In this document: in pieces, positions 31,455 through 40,090 of the stretch
Numbering within the stretch: position 1 is the first letter of the stretch
Layout: every line of letters begins with the position of its first letter
From: CAIWMF01 sp964402065
GTDB taxonomy: Bacteria; Verrucomicrobiota; Verrucomicrobiia; Chthoniobacterales; UBA6821
DNA: 64,000 bases
Assembly: GCA_964402065.1 (NCBI GenBank)
Contig: CAYOAN010000006.1
Coordinates: 62,001-126,000 of the forward strand
Direction of reading: 5' to 3'
Program-made: the position numbers and the translations under genes
The notes under the pieces: generated by a model
Told to the model about the DNA's origin: nothing
Databases searched by the model: none
Seen by the model: only the letters and a program-made list of their open reading frames with translations

Positions 31455-34079
31455 ATGTCTGCTAATGTCACATTGAGAAGTGCTCGAATAGAGCGATTAT
31501 CGGCTTTGGAGGAGACTTGGAAGGTTGATAGCAATCAGCAAATTAAACTTTCATCAGGCGGTCGGTATGTGCTTCAAACAAAACCAACGAACTTCTTCAG
31601 CTGGGGAAAACAGCTTTTTCTTCGTTGGAAAAGCCCGGAGGAAAGAGCTTCTTTTAGAGCGGCCAATGAACAGCTGAAGCAAGATATTCAAGCGATCTAT
31701 GGATCAGAAGCTGGCGAAAAATTTCAAAAAAAATTTGCTTCAAGAATCACTTCTGGTCAACCCATCTCAACAGGCCGTGTAAAAGCTTTCTTTGAAGAAG
31801 CAAAGCTTCCATCAGTCTGTGCCCATGAGACTCCAGAACAACAAGATTACAAAAGGCTCTTTAACCATGGTGCTGTCGAAAAAAAACCTGCATCCGATTT
31901 AAGCGAAACATTCCGTTCTCTGCCTTCTTCTGGCAGCGAAACAAAAACCATTTTATCTCCGGACATCAAGCTCCTGAGCGAAATGGGATACATGACAGAC
32001 CCTGATAGCAACCCTGATATGCTCATCCCCTCAGGCTGTGTTCAAATTCTTGGAAGCGAGGCTCGCAGTCACTTATTGGAGCAAGCCTTATATGAACCTG
32101 CCGCTAGAAAAAAAGACATCAAAGAATTGCAGACTGAACGGGCTCTTGCTCATGAAGAAGCCTTGACTCGTCTTTCGACGCTTAGAGAGTCGTTAGCTTT
32201 TGTTGATACTCCTCAAGCACAAGCCGAGATAAAAGAGGAAGCACTAAACGCTGAGATACAAGCTGCTCATGCGGCTAAACAATCAGCCATTTTAGATGAT
32301 GTGGATTCTTGGCCTCCTAAAAAATTAGCAGCCTATGCCCAGATGCATGCTCTTGTTAAAGAAGCAAGAGAGGCGCCTGACAAAAAATCAACAGAGATTG
32401 CTAAACTTAAAGAGGCCTTAGAGAAGTTAAGGAGCCAATCTATCAACTCTTCATTATCTGCCGAAAAAATTTCCAAACTTACTACAGATATTGAGACAGC
32501 ACAGAACAAGTTGAGTCGATTGACACAGCACCGTTCTAATATTTTAACTGAAAGCGCTAAGGATGGTGGCTGGGAATCATGGTCTCCAGAAAACCAACTT
32601 CAATTTGTTCACCAACACGAATTAGATCCGATCAGCTTTGACCGCATTAAATTAAAAATTAATGGCCAGTTTCTTGACTGCAGTGATTCCAAATCTTTTG
32701 ACGAAAATTTTAACATCTTTAAAGCTGCTCTTGAACAACTCAATCCAGAAGTCGCTGCAACCGAGGATCACTTTCGCGAGTTGATTTCACTTTGTGATCG
32801 CAACAAAACAACTGCGGGAACCCCTGCTGGAGTTTACCATGATGAGAATGACCTCCCCTCTTTTGGTCAGGCGGTTTCATTGATCCCTACAGAAATTAAC
32901 TGTTATGAAATCACATTAAGTCCCGATAAAAAATCTTTTGATTTCCATTTTGATTCAAATCGATCTCTTTTAAATAACATTACATTGAGTGGAGGGGCCT
33001 CTTCTAATGTAAACCTAACTCCTAATTTTCTCTATACTGCTAACGGCATTGAAATCTCTAAGGAGAAGGGCTCCCTCTCTGCTGACTTTCTTCTTCTGGA
33101 GCGACGATGCAACTTCACTTGGCGCTATACTCCTGTGGCTGATGCAAAAGGCGGCAATATGGGCTTTGGTAATCTAGATCTGATTGACTCTCGTCAAGGT
33201 TTTTGGCCACTAGAACAAAAACATCAGTCAACTCTTGATTCAAGAACGCAGCCATATATTAATGCCGCCTATACTAATCTTGAAAAGGCGATCAATGATC
33301 CCAATGCATTAAAAGATTATGCAAAAACAGGGCATGTATGGGAACATAATGTCGCTGGATCTACTGTCTCTGAAGCCAACTCTACTAAACTTTCTACTGA
33401 TCTAGTATCTCCTTCCACTCTTCCCCCAAACATTCAAGACAAGCTGAACCAAATATTGCAGCAAGAGATTCCAAAAAATTCTTCCACAGCTGCCAAAATC
33501 CATGATTGGGCAAAGAATGAAATTACCAGTGAGACACTTCCTGATATTTCAGAACAATTTTATCAGGACCTGGGACGCACTCATTATTTTTATTCTGATA
33601 CAAATGAACAAAAGGTCTCACTTTACGATCTTAATAAAGGAAGCGACGATGAAGAGGAAAAACAGAAGGCTGTACACGCACTCGTCTCTTTCGTAGGTGG
33701 CCCTCAAAAAGCTCTTGCAATCTCTCAAATAGCAAATCAGCAATTTTCTCTTGCTCCAATTTTAGATGATATTTATACCTCTGGCATCATTCAACTGGAC
33801 AATGGTGAAAAAGGCATGCTTGCTATGAAAAAGGGGGGCACCACCTTGCGCCAGACTTTTTCAAAGTCAACAACAGGAGATATAATTCTTCACGTGCATG
33901 CTGATCAGTCTCCTCAAATTTTCATCCCATTAAAGGATTCATCTAATACAACAGACCTCGACCTTAATCAAAGTTTTGTTAAGTATGATTATAATCTCAC
34001 ATTTCATTTTGATGACAAAAATAGGATGACGACGACCGCAAGCCCAATCAACTATGATTACAAGCTTGTTAAAGCTTAG
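31455..34079 (+). CDS. Large protein of unknown function, candidate effector
   Basis: 874 aa, no signal peptide, no membrane helix, no recognised family. The N-terminus (MSANVTLRSARIERLSALEE) is polar and Ser-rich, compatible with type III export. Residues about 60-115 (RASFRAANEQLKQDIQAIYGSEAGEKFQKKFASRITSGQPISTGRVKAFFEEA) form a compact helical module. Residues about 220-370 are a coiled coil. The C-terminal half is Asn/Asp/Ser-rich and probably beta-rich. It overlaps the convergent glycosyltransferase by 11 bases. Size, composition and the chaperones in this genome make an effector the best guess; direct evidence is lacking. Confidence 0.6.
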   Translation: MSANVTLRSARIERLSALEETWKVDSNQQIKLSSGGRYVLQTKPTNFFSWGKQLFLRWKSPEERASFRAANEQLKQDIQAIYGSEAGEKFQKKFASRITSGQPISTGRVKAFFEEAKLPSVCAHETPEQQDYKRLFNHGAVEKKPASDLSETFRSLPSSGSETKTILSPDIKLLSEMGYMTDPDSNPDMLIPSGCVQILGSEARSHLLEQALYEPAARKKDIKELQTERALAHEEALTRLSTLRESLAFVDTPQAQAEIKEEALNAEIQAAHAAKQSAILDDVDSWPPKKLAAYAQMHALVKEAREAPDKKSTEIAKLKEALEKLRSQSINSSLSAEKISKLTTDIETAQNKLSRLTQHRSNILTESAKDGGWESWSPENQLQFVHQHELDPISFDRIKLKINGQFLDCSDSKSFDENFNIFKAALEQLNPEVAATEDHFRELISLCDRNKTTAGTPAGVYHDENDLPSFGQAVSLIPTEINCYEITLSPDKKSFDFHFDSNRSLLNNITLSGGASSNVNLTPNFLYTANGIEISKEKGSLSADFLLLERRCNFTWRYTPVADAKGGNMGFGNLDLIDSRQGFWPLEQKHQSTLDSRTQPYINAAYTNLEKAINDPNALKDYAKTGHVWEHNVAGSTVSEANSTKLSTDLVSPSTLPPNIQDKLNQILQQEIPKNSSTAAKIHDWAKNEITSETLPDISEQFYQDLGRTHYFYSDTNEQKVSLYDLNKGSDDEEEKQKAVHALVSFVGGPQKALAISQIANQQFSLAPILDDIYTSGIIQLDNGEKGMLAMKKGGTTLRQTFSKSTTGDIILHVHADQSPQIFIPLKDSSNTTDLDLNQSFVKYDYNLTFHFDDKNRMTTTASPINYDYKLVKA

Positions 34080-35157
34080 ATGATGCGTTGAGTATTTTTG
34101 CCATCGCCATCTTAACAGCATCCATTGAAATCCCCCTCATCTCGCCAACATGCGACTCAGGCATGACAGCTGGTTTTGGCAACTCAATGATTTGATGGCC
34201 TGGAGAAAAATCTAATGGCCCACAGATGGCAGCAGGACTTTGGTAATGCAAAATTGCGACTGTCGGACACTCGATTGCAAAGCCGAGGTGCATGACGCCG
34301 GTGTCCGTGCTAACCAGGAGTGTAGCACCACGCAAGAGAGCTGCAGTTTCTTCAAATGTGGTTCCCTCCACCAAATTCAGTACCTTTGGACAAGCTGCTG
34401 CGATGGCCTTACCGGCTTCACGATTGTCATGTCCCCCCGTCAAGACGACACGATGTGGGTAATGCGCTTCTAGCCATTGGATAGTTTCAACATAACGCTC
34501 TACCGGCCAATCCCGCCAAGCTCGGGTTTTTCCTCCACCAGTTTGCATGACAAGGTATGGTTTTTCTGCCAGCTCTGGAAAGCGTTTGCTCAAGCCTTCC
34601 TGCTCTTCTGGTTTCACTTCATAGATCATCCCCTTCACTGGAGCACCACCAGCACGCGCAGCAACTTTTAATGCTGTCTTAACAATATGCGCTTCGTCTC
34701 TTGTCACCACAGGGTGAGAAAGGAGAAATGCCATCTCGCGGCATTCTTCCTGCGATCCAACAAAAGCTCGTCGATTGAGGAGATAGCCGAGCGGAACGGC
34801 TTCCGCATTGAGGTGTAGCCCAATCACAAGATCAGGGCGTCGTTGCCAAAAATATTTTAATAGCCGCAGCTGAGAAAGCGGCGATTTACTCAGCCGAATA
34901 ACTTCATCAATATGCGGATGATGCTGGGCTACCGAAGTGCGTCGGTGATGAGAACAGACGATGATCTTAGCCGATGGGTAAGCTTGATGCAGGCTTTCTA
35001 TTGCAGCTGAGTCTGCAAGCGCATCCCCAATCCCTGTGCTGCTAAAAATTAAAATCGAGCAAGGGTTCGCTGGCAAGGGCACAGCTTGCGGTGGAAAAAA
35101 CAAAACAACCCCTCTATAAAACCATCGATTTAAATTTTGAGTGAACGCATTCCACAT
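34069..35157 (-). CDS. Glycosyltransferase family 9 (heptosyltransferase-like)
   Basis: 362 aa from ATG 35157 (MWNAFTQNLNRWFYRG). It shows the GT9 pattern: ILIFSSTGIGDALADSAAIESLHQAYPSAKI, RRPDLVIGLH, PYLVMQTGGGKTRAWRDWPVERY, VVLTGGHDNREAGKAIA, and the donor-site LLVSTDTGVMHLGFAIECPTVAILHYQSP. It probably adds a sugar to lipopolysaccharide core at the inner face of the membrane. A second GT9 gene lies at 50097. A heptad run precedes the ATG. Confidence 0.85.
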   Translation of the reverse strand: MWNAFTQNLNRWFYRGVVLFFPPQAVPLPANPCSILIFSSTGIGDALADSAAIESLHQAYPSAKIIVCSHHRRTSVAQHHPHIDEVIRLSKSPLSQLRLLKYFWQRRPDLVIGLHLNAEAVPLGYLLNRRAFVGSQEECREMAFLLSHPVVTRDEAHIVKTALKVAARAGGAPVKGMIYEVKPEEQEGLSKRFPELAEKPYLVMQTGGGKTRAWRDWPVERYVETIQWLEAHYPHRVVLTGGHDNREAGKAIAAACPKVLNLVEGTTFEETAALLRGATLLVSTDTGVMHLGFAIECPTVAILHYQSPAAICGPLDFSPGHQIIELPKPAVMPESHVGEMRGISMDAVKMAMAKILNASSKL

Positions 35158-35160
35158 AAT

Positions 35161-35187
35161 AATAGGATTACAGGTTAAAGGTTGCTG
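35161..35187 (-). repeat. Heptad run upstream of the GT9 gene
   Basis: The minus strand reads CAGCAAC CTTTAAC CTGTAAT followed by CCTATT, ending 3 bases before the ATG: related 7-bp units in register. Confidence 0.5.
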
Positions 35188-35274
35188 GAAAAGTTTTCTG
35201 AAAAATAACTCTCTTTTTGAATTTATTACTTTATTGACCGTTAGCTCAGCTGGTTCAGCATTTTTCCTAAAATA

Positions 35275-35295
35275 CTGTAACCTGCAATCTTTATC
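35275..35295 (+). repeat. Heptad run upstream of the glycoside hydrolase gene
   Basis: CTGTAAC CTGCAAT CTTTATC, three units ending 49 bases before the ATG at 35345. Confidence 0.5.
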
Positions 35296-35344
35296 TCCGG
35301 CTTCTCCCTTGACGAAGGAGTCTTTTACCGTATCCTCACTTATC

Positions 35345-36541
35345 ATGCCATCCTTAAAAATTTGGTTCTTTCTATTTTTACTGACATCAATCTTAGACAA
35401 AGCAGCCTTTGCTGATTCTCCTAAGCCCATTGCTCAAGCCAAAACTCCAGCCACCTCTCGAGTCACTATTTTAGATGACGAGTTAAAGCCTGGCACCTCC
35501 CCTTTAAAAGGAGACATTCAAATTGTTAAGAGACAACTTCTAATTAAGGGAGTCCCTTTTATTATGAAGGGAGTTTGTTACAGTCCTGTTCGCAAAGGCG
35601 GAATTTACCCTAACGACCTCATCACCACTAATCCAACTGATGAAGACTTAGCTGCTATTGAAAAGGATTTTCAAATGATGCATGCTGCGGGCATTAACAC
35701 CATTCGCTGCTATGTTGCCATCACAGATCCTCGTATTTTGGACCTACTCACAAAGTATCAATTAAGAACGATTGTTCCGGTCTTGAGCAATGAACTAGAT
35801 TCTTTTTCCACCATTACCTCGCTCTTACTAGCTTTAAAAGATCACCCTTCAACATTAATTTGGGAAGTGGGTAATGAATGGAATTTAAACTTTTTTTATA
35901 CCATCACTGCAACCGATGTTAATGGGATAGGCCTGGAACAATCTGTTACCTTGCTGGAAAATGCTGCCCATTACATAAGACTGATGGATGATACCCATCC
36001 TATTAGTACAGTCATGGGAGATCTACCAACGGATGCCCAATTCTGGTCCAACCTCAACTTTAAAGGAATTGATCTCTATGGAATCAATGTTTATGACGGG
36101 GTTACCTTTGGCGATCGTTTTACACGTTGGGTCGCTACCAGCACAAAGCCCCTCTATCTTTCTGAATTTGGAGCTGATGCCTATAACATGAATATTGGCC
36201 CCATCAATCCTCTGACAGGAAATCCAGTTGGCGCTGAGGATGATGCTTCACAGGCCTTCGCTGATGGCTCCTTAATTAAAGAAATATTTAAAAATCTCTC
36301 TGCGACTGATCCCAAAAATGTTCTCGTTGGAGGAAATCTTTTTGAGTGGAACGATGAATGGTGGAAGTCTGATAATAGTTCTCCTGATACCCATGACCCT
36401 GGCAATCTCGAAAGAACTAGCACTGGTCCCTATCCCGATCATGTTTTCAATGAAAAATGGTTTGGCATTGTTGATGTTGATCGTAACCCTCGGCCGGCCT
36501 ATTTTACGCTTCAGAAACTGTATTTAAAAAACTTACCTTAA
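35345..36541 (+). CDS. Secreted glycoside hydrolase, TIM-barrel type, copy 1
   Basis: 398 aa from ATG 35345, with a signal peptide (MPSLKIWFFLFLLTSILDKAAFA). The barrel begins LLIKGVPFIMKGVCYSPVRKGG, with HAAGINTIRCY, STLIWEVGNEWN (acid/base Glu in GNEW) and TKPLYLSEFGADAY (nucleophile Glu in SEFG). The layout fits clan A hydrolases such as the GH2 catalytic domain or GH72-like glucanosyltransferases; the exact family is not determined. It probably acts on a beta-glycan in the periplasm or outside. A tandem paralogue follows after 21 bases. Confidence 0.8.
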   Translation: MPSLKIWFFLFLLTSILDKAAFADSPKPIAQAKTPATSRVTILDDELKPGTSPLKGDIQIVKRQLLIKGVPFIMKGVCYSPVRKGGIYPNDLITTNPTDEDLAAIEKDFQMMHAAGINTIRCYVAITDPRILDLLTKYQLRTIVPVLSNELDSFSTITSLLLALKDHPSTLIWEVGNEWNLNFFYTITATDVNGIGLEQSVTLLENAAHYIRLMDDTHPISTVMGDLPTDAQFWSNLNFKGIDLYGINVYDGVTFGDRFTRWVATSTKPLYLSEFGADAYNMNIGPINPLTGNPVGAEDDASQAFADGSLIKEIFKNLSATDPKNVLVGGNLFEWNDEWWKSDNSSPDTHDPGNLERTSTGPYPDHVFNEKWFGIVDVDRNPRPAYFTLQKLYLKNLP

Positions 36542-36562
36542 GTTTGTCCCAAAACATTTCTT

Positions 36563-37717
36563 ATGAAACTAAAATCATTTATCCAGCTCCTTCTCTGCGT
36601 TCTTTTTTTTGGTTTCATGATCATAGCGATGGGGACGCACAAGCAGCAACGGCTTTTAGCGTTTTTTCATAGATATGCACAGCCTTTCCTTCATCAAGAA
36701 AGTTCCTTGCTGACAGGCAATATTAATATTAAGGGCCGTCAACTAATCGTCAATGGAAAGCCATTTATCATGAAGGGCATTTGTTACAATCCTGTTCGGA
36801 AAGGCGGCACTCATCCTTCTGGCCTCATCACGGTCAACCCTACGGCAGAAGATCTCGTGGTGATTGAAAAAGATTTTCAAATGATGCACGCTGCTGGCAT
36901 CAATACCATCCGGACTTATGAGCCGTTACTAGATCCACACATTTTGGATTTATTAACAAAATATCAACTCCATACCATTGTTCCTGTTCTTAATTCTTAT
37001 TTGGCTCCTTTTCATAAAGTCACCTCGACCATCATACGGCTGCGCCATCATCCTTCAACACTGATTTGGGAAATTGGCAATGAGTGGGATACAAACTTTT
37101 TTTATAGCAAAAATGCCGATCCATCACATCCTGAAGGGATCGGTTTTCACGAGGCTGTGAGTCTTGTCAAGCACACCGCTCGCTACATTAAGTCACTCGA
37201 CACAACCCATCCTACTAGCACGGTCCTAACAAGAGCCTCTTTCAACAGCGAAAGCATCTGGCCGACATTTCTTCAGCTCAAAAATATTGATGTCTTTGGC
37301 GTCAATATTTATCACGGACTAGATTTTGATCATCGCTTGGAGCAGTGGGGTTCTAACATGCGCAAGCCACTCTATATTGGAGAGTTTGGAGCTGATGCTT
37401 TCAATACTACGGTCAACGCTGAAGATGATGCAGCTCAGGAAGTCGCCACAAGGAGTCTCATTACCGAGCTACTTAATAATTTATCCGCAACCAATCCTCA
37501 GCACGTTCTCATTGGAGGATGTTTTTTTGAGTGGACCGACGAGTGGTGGAAAGATCAGAAAAGCTCTCCAAACGTGCATTCAACCAGTGGCATGAGAGAA
37601 CCCGACGCAGGTCCCTATCCTGATTTTGTATTTAATGAGGAATGGTGGGGCATTCTTGATATTGACCGCAATCCACGCCCTGCTTACCAAACGCTGAAGG
37701 AACTCTATTCCAAATAG
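36563..37717 (+). CDS. Membrane-anchored glycoside hydrolase, TIM-barrel type, copy 2
   Basis: 384 aa, paralogous to the preceding gene: LIVNGKPFIMKGICYNPVRKGG, MMHAAGINTIRTYEPLLDPHILDLLTKYQL, STLIWEIGNEWD and RKPLYIGEFGADAF keep both catalytic glutamates. The N-terminal helix (FIQLLLCVLFFGFMIIAMG) lacks an obvious cleavage site, so it may stay anchored. Tandem placement indicates local duplication. Substrate unknown, but a linked amino-acid transporter and the sugar transporter beyond it suggest nutrient uptake. Confidence 0.8.
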   Translation: MKLKSFIQLLLCVLFFGFMIIAMGTHKQQRLLAFFHRYAQPFLHQESSLLTGNINIKGRQLIVNGKPFIMKGICYNPVRKGGTHPSGLITVNPTAEDLVVIEKDFQMMHAAGINTIRTYEPLLDPHILDLLTKYQLHTIVPVLNSYLAPFHKVTSTIIRLRHHPSTLIWEIGNEWDTNFFYSKNADPSHPEGIGFHEAVSLVKHTARYIKSLDTTHPTSTVLTRASFNSESIWPTFLQLKNIDVFGVNIYHGLDFDHRLEQWGSNMRKPLYIGEFGADAFNTTVNAEDDAAQEVATRSLITELLNNLSATNPQHVLIGGCFFEWTDEWWKDQKSSPNVHSTSGMREPDAGPYPDFVFNEEWWGILDIDRNPRPAYQTLKELYSK

Positions 37718-37811
37718 AGCGAAAAAAATTTCACTCTTTGCGATTTTCAGTTGAAGAATAAAGCAGATCGTTTTACTTTTCGATCTTCTTTATTTTTTAA
37801 CCTGTCTTACT

Positions 37812-39239
37812 TTGATTGCTTCTTCCTCCTCAAAAAAACAATTAACATTTCTAGCGCTTACCCTGCTCATCATCAGTGCTATTGATAATATTCGTAATCT
37901 TCCTCAAACAGCGCTGTTCGGAAGCACTCTTCTGTTTTTCTTTGTTCTTTCAGCAATCATGTTTCTTATTCCAGTTGCACTTGTCTCGGCGCAACTCTCT
38001 TCGCTTTCGCGAGATCAAGGAGGCATCTATCATTGGACCAACCTTGCTTTAGGCCCCAAATTTGGACTTTTAGCGGTATGGTTGCAATGGATTAATACAC
38101 TCATTTGGTTTCCTTCCATTCTGTCTTTTATTGCAGCAACAGCAGCCTATTTTTTTAATCCTGAATTAGCTAATAGTAAGACTTACCTGATCAGCGTCAT
38201 CCTGATTGTGTTTTGGGGAATGACCTTCCTTAACCTTGCTGGAGTCCATCGCTCTGCTAAGTTAGCTAGCCTTGGCGCCTTTTTTGGAGCACTTGTTCCC
38301 ATTCTTTTAATTATTGCCTTAGCAATCTCCTGGATTCTCTTAGGCCACCCTATTCAAATTCACCTTCATCTTCAGAATCTCTTCCCAAGTTTTCATCACT
38401 CTGAAAGCTGGTCTTCTCTCGGAGCGCTCACAGCTATCATGACTTCCTTTTTGGGAGTAGAACTGGCCACTGTTCACATCAGCGAAGTAAAAAATCCACG
38501 TACTACCTTTCCTAAGGCCCTCTTTTTTTCCGTCTTGATTATTTTAACAACGATGACGCTAGGATCTCTTGCTATTGCGTTGGTAATCCCTCTCGACCAA
38601 ATTAATTTAGTCGCAGGCGTCATGCAAACCTTCGACTTTTTTTTCAAAGCTTATCACCTTAATTTTTTACTTCCTCTCATGATGCTAATGATCTTGATCG
38701 GAAGCGGAGGATCTATGATCAGCTGGATTATTTCTCCTGCTAGAGGTCTTCTCCAAGCAGCTGAAAGTGGATATCTCCCTGCTTTTTTTACAGTTCGCAA
38801 TCGCCATGGTGTAGCAGCGCGTCTTCTCATTGCTCAAGCCATCGTTGTAAGCTTGGCTTGCTCTGCCTGGGGCTTAATGCCGAGCGTTAATGGTGCCTAC
38901 TGGCTGCTTACTGACCTGAGCACTCAGCTTTATATTTTAATGTATGTCTTAATGTTTTTTGCAGCATTACGCCTTAAAATAAAATCCTCTGCTTCGGTAG
39001 ACGGGTTCAAAATTCCTGGAGGAACATTTGGAACGATTCTTGTTTGTACCATCGGCCTTTTTGGCTGTCTCATTACTCTCCTCGTCGGATTTCTCCCTCC
39101 TGGTAACATTAATGTTGGAGGACAGCAGCATTACTTCATTACCTTTTCTAGCGGAATGATCCTGCTCATTATGCCTGTCCTTTTTTTCTACGTTTACAAA
39201 GCGTGGAAAACTCACTCGGTTTGCTCGCTGACAAAATAG
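37812..39239 (+). CDS. APC-family amino-acid antiporter
   Basis: 475 aa with about 12 membrane helices. The N-terminal FLALTLLIISAIDNIRNLPQTALFG and LSSLSRDQGGIYHWTNLALGPKFGLLAVWLQWINTLIWFPSILSF match the glutamate:GABA / arginine:agmatine antiporter branch of the APC superfamily. The start is TTG at 37812; there is no nearby ATG. Substrate cannot be told from the sequence. It follows the glycoside hydrolases by 94 bases. Confidence 0.85.
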   Translation: MIASSSSKKQLTFLALTLLIISAIDNIRNLPQTALFGSTLLFFFVLSAIMFLIPVALVSAQLSSLSRDQGGIYHWTNLALGPKFGLLAVWLQWINTLIWFPSILSFIAATAAYFFNPELANSKTYLISVILIVFWGMTFLNLAGVHRSAKLASLGAFFGALVPILLIIALAISWILLGHPIQIHLHLQNLFPSFHHSESWSSLGALTAIMTSFLGVELATVHISEVKNPRTTFPKALFFSVLIILTTMTLGSLAIALVIPLDQINLVAGVMQTFDFFFKAYHLNFLLPLMMLMILIGSGGSMISWIISPARGLLQAAESGYLPAFFTVRNRHGVAARLLIAQAIVVSLACSAWGLMPSVNGAYWLLTDLSTQLYILMYVLMFFAALRLKIKSSASVDGFKIPGGTFGTILVCTIGLFGCLITLLVGFLPPGNINVGGQQHYFITFSSGMILLIMPVLFFYVYKAWKTHSVCSLTK

Positions 39240-39494
39240 TCATACCTTCGTGAAACACAAGCCGCTCTTAGCAATTCGCTGAGACGAAGAACAAGCAGAG
39301 CCTGTTTTTAAATAAAGTTACGCCCTGCTCGCAGTGCTCAAAATAGGCATCCAGCCGACTAAGAATTCATTGGATGGATTGCCGCCAAGAAAGCCAGTAA
39401 GAATAGGCATGAACGAGGATAATCACAAACCTGCAGTACATTTAATAATCGAGGATATGAATGTTGAAGCAACCTAGTTATTCGCACCCTCATT

Positions 39495-39655
39495 ATACCA
39501 TCTTCATGAATTAGCTGGACTATAGGACGCAGGAGTTTTGGCGTCTGACAAGGCGGAAGAGCGAACGCTACCTTCTAGTAACGTGAGTGATGACAATGCT
39601 GTCAGGCGCCAATAAGAACAAGTCGGATAGTCCAGATCATGAGTATAGATGGTAT
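39495..39655. repeat. Family C palindromic element
   Basis: The inverted ends CTGGACTAT (39515-39523) and ATAGTCCAG (39627-39635) are perfect and extend outward to ATACCATCT / AGATGGTAT. Inner arms GGCG-CTGAC / GTCAG-CGCC flank a hairpin ACGCTAC...GTAACGT at 39565-39584. The core aligns with 20931-21060 although the terminal arms differ in sequence. Confidence 0.8.
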
Positions 39656-39785
39656 TAAATAGCATTTAATGCGCTGCACCTTCAGATTCAGAAAGCCTGC
39701 AGAGCTCCTTATAAAAAGCAATTCATAGAAAAAATGCTACGTGAAGTGCTCCTGCTATGAAACAAGAGCGCTGCTTTTTTTCTAA

Positions 39786-39950
39786 TATAGTTTATTAAAT
39801 TGAAAGGGGCACGTTAGAAGCGCCCACATTTTTTCTTAGGACAAGGCCGAAGATCGAGACGCTATCGGAAGATAACGTAAAATCTGAGAACGCAGTCCTA
39901 AGGAAAAAGAGCAAGCTTATGGCGTTCCTTTTTCAATTTAATAGACTATA
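39786..39950. repeat. Complete family A palindromic element
   Basis: 165 bp. The ends TATAGTTTATTAAATTGAAA and the complementary TTTCAATTTAATAGACTATA match at 19 of 20 positions. Inner arms are TTAGGAC / GTCCTAA, with hairpin ACGCTATC...GATAACGT at 39859-39878. It is the best reference copy for family A. Confidence 0.9.
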
Positions 39951-40039
39951 AAACCAAACTCAGTTTTTGTAAGGTCAAAACCCATTTTGACGACAGCATC
40001 AACCTTAGCGAGGCTGATATCTCAAATACTGAAACTAAG

Positions 40040-40062
40040 CCCGCTCGGACAATCCGAGCGGG
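40040..40062. terminator. GC-rich hairpin after the sugar transporter gene
   Basis: CCCGCTCGGA-CAA-TCCGAGCGGG is a perfect 10-bp stem located 29 bases beyond the stop of the minus-strand transporter gene. A T tract is absent on that strand, so termination is likely but not certain. Confidence 0.5.
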
Positions 40063-40090
40063 AGTGGCAAGTTGCAATAATACAATTTAT

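Larger units (their letters stand above)
39240..40090. other. 851-bp gap containing two palindromic elements
   Basis: It holds a C element (39495-39655), an A element (39786-39950) and a strong hairpin (40040-40062). No credible gene is present. Confidence 0.7.

Noticed and set aside
35241..35262. Sequence GTTAGCTCAGCTGGTTCAGC resembling a tRNA D arm
   Set aside because: No matching acceptor, anticodon or T arm is found around it; it lies in the GT9/glycoside-hydrolase intergenic region and may be chance or a small remnant.
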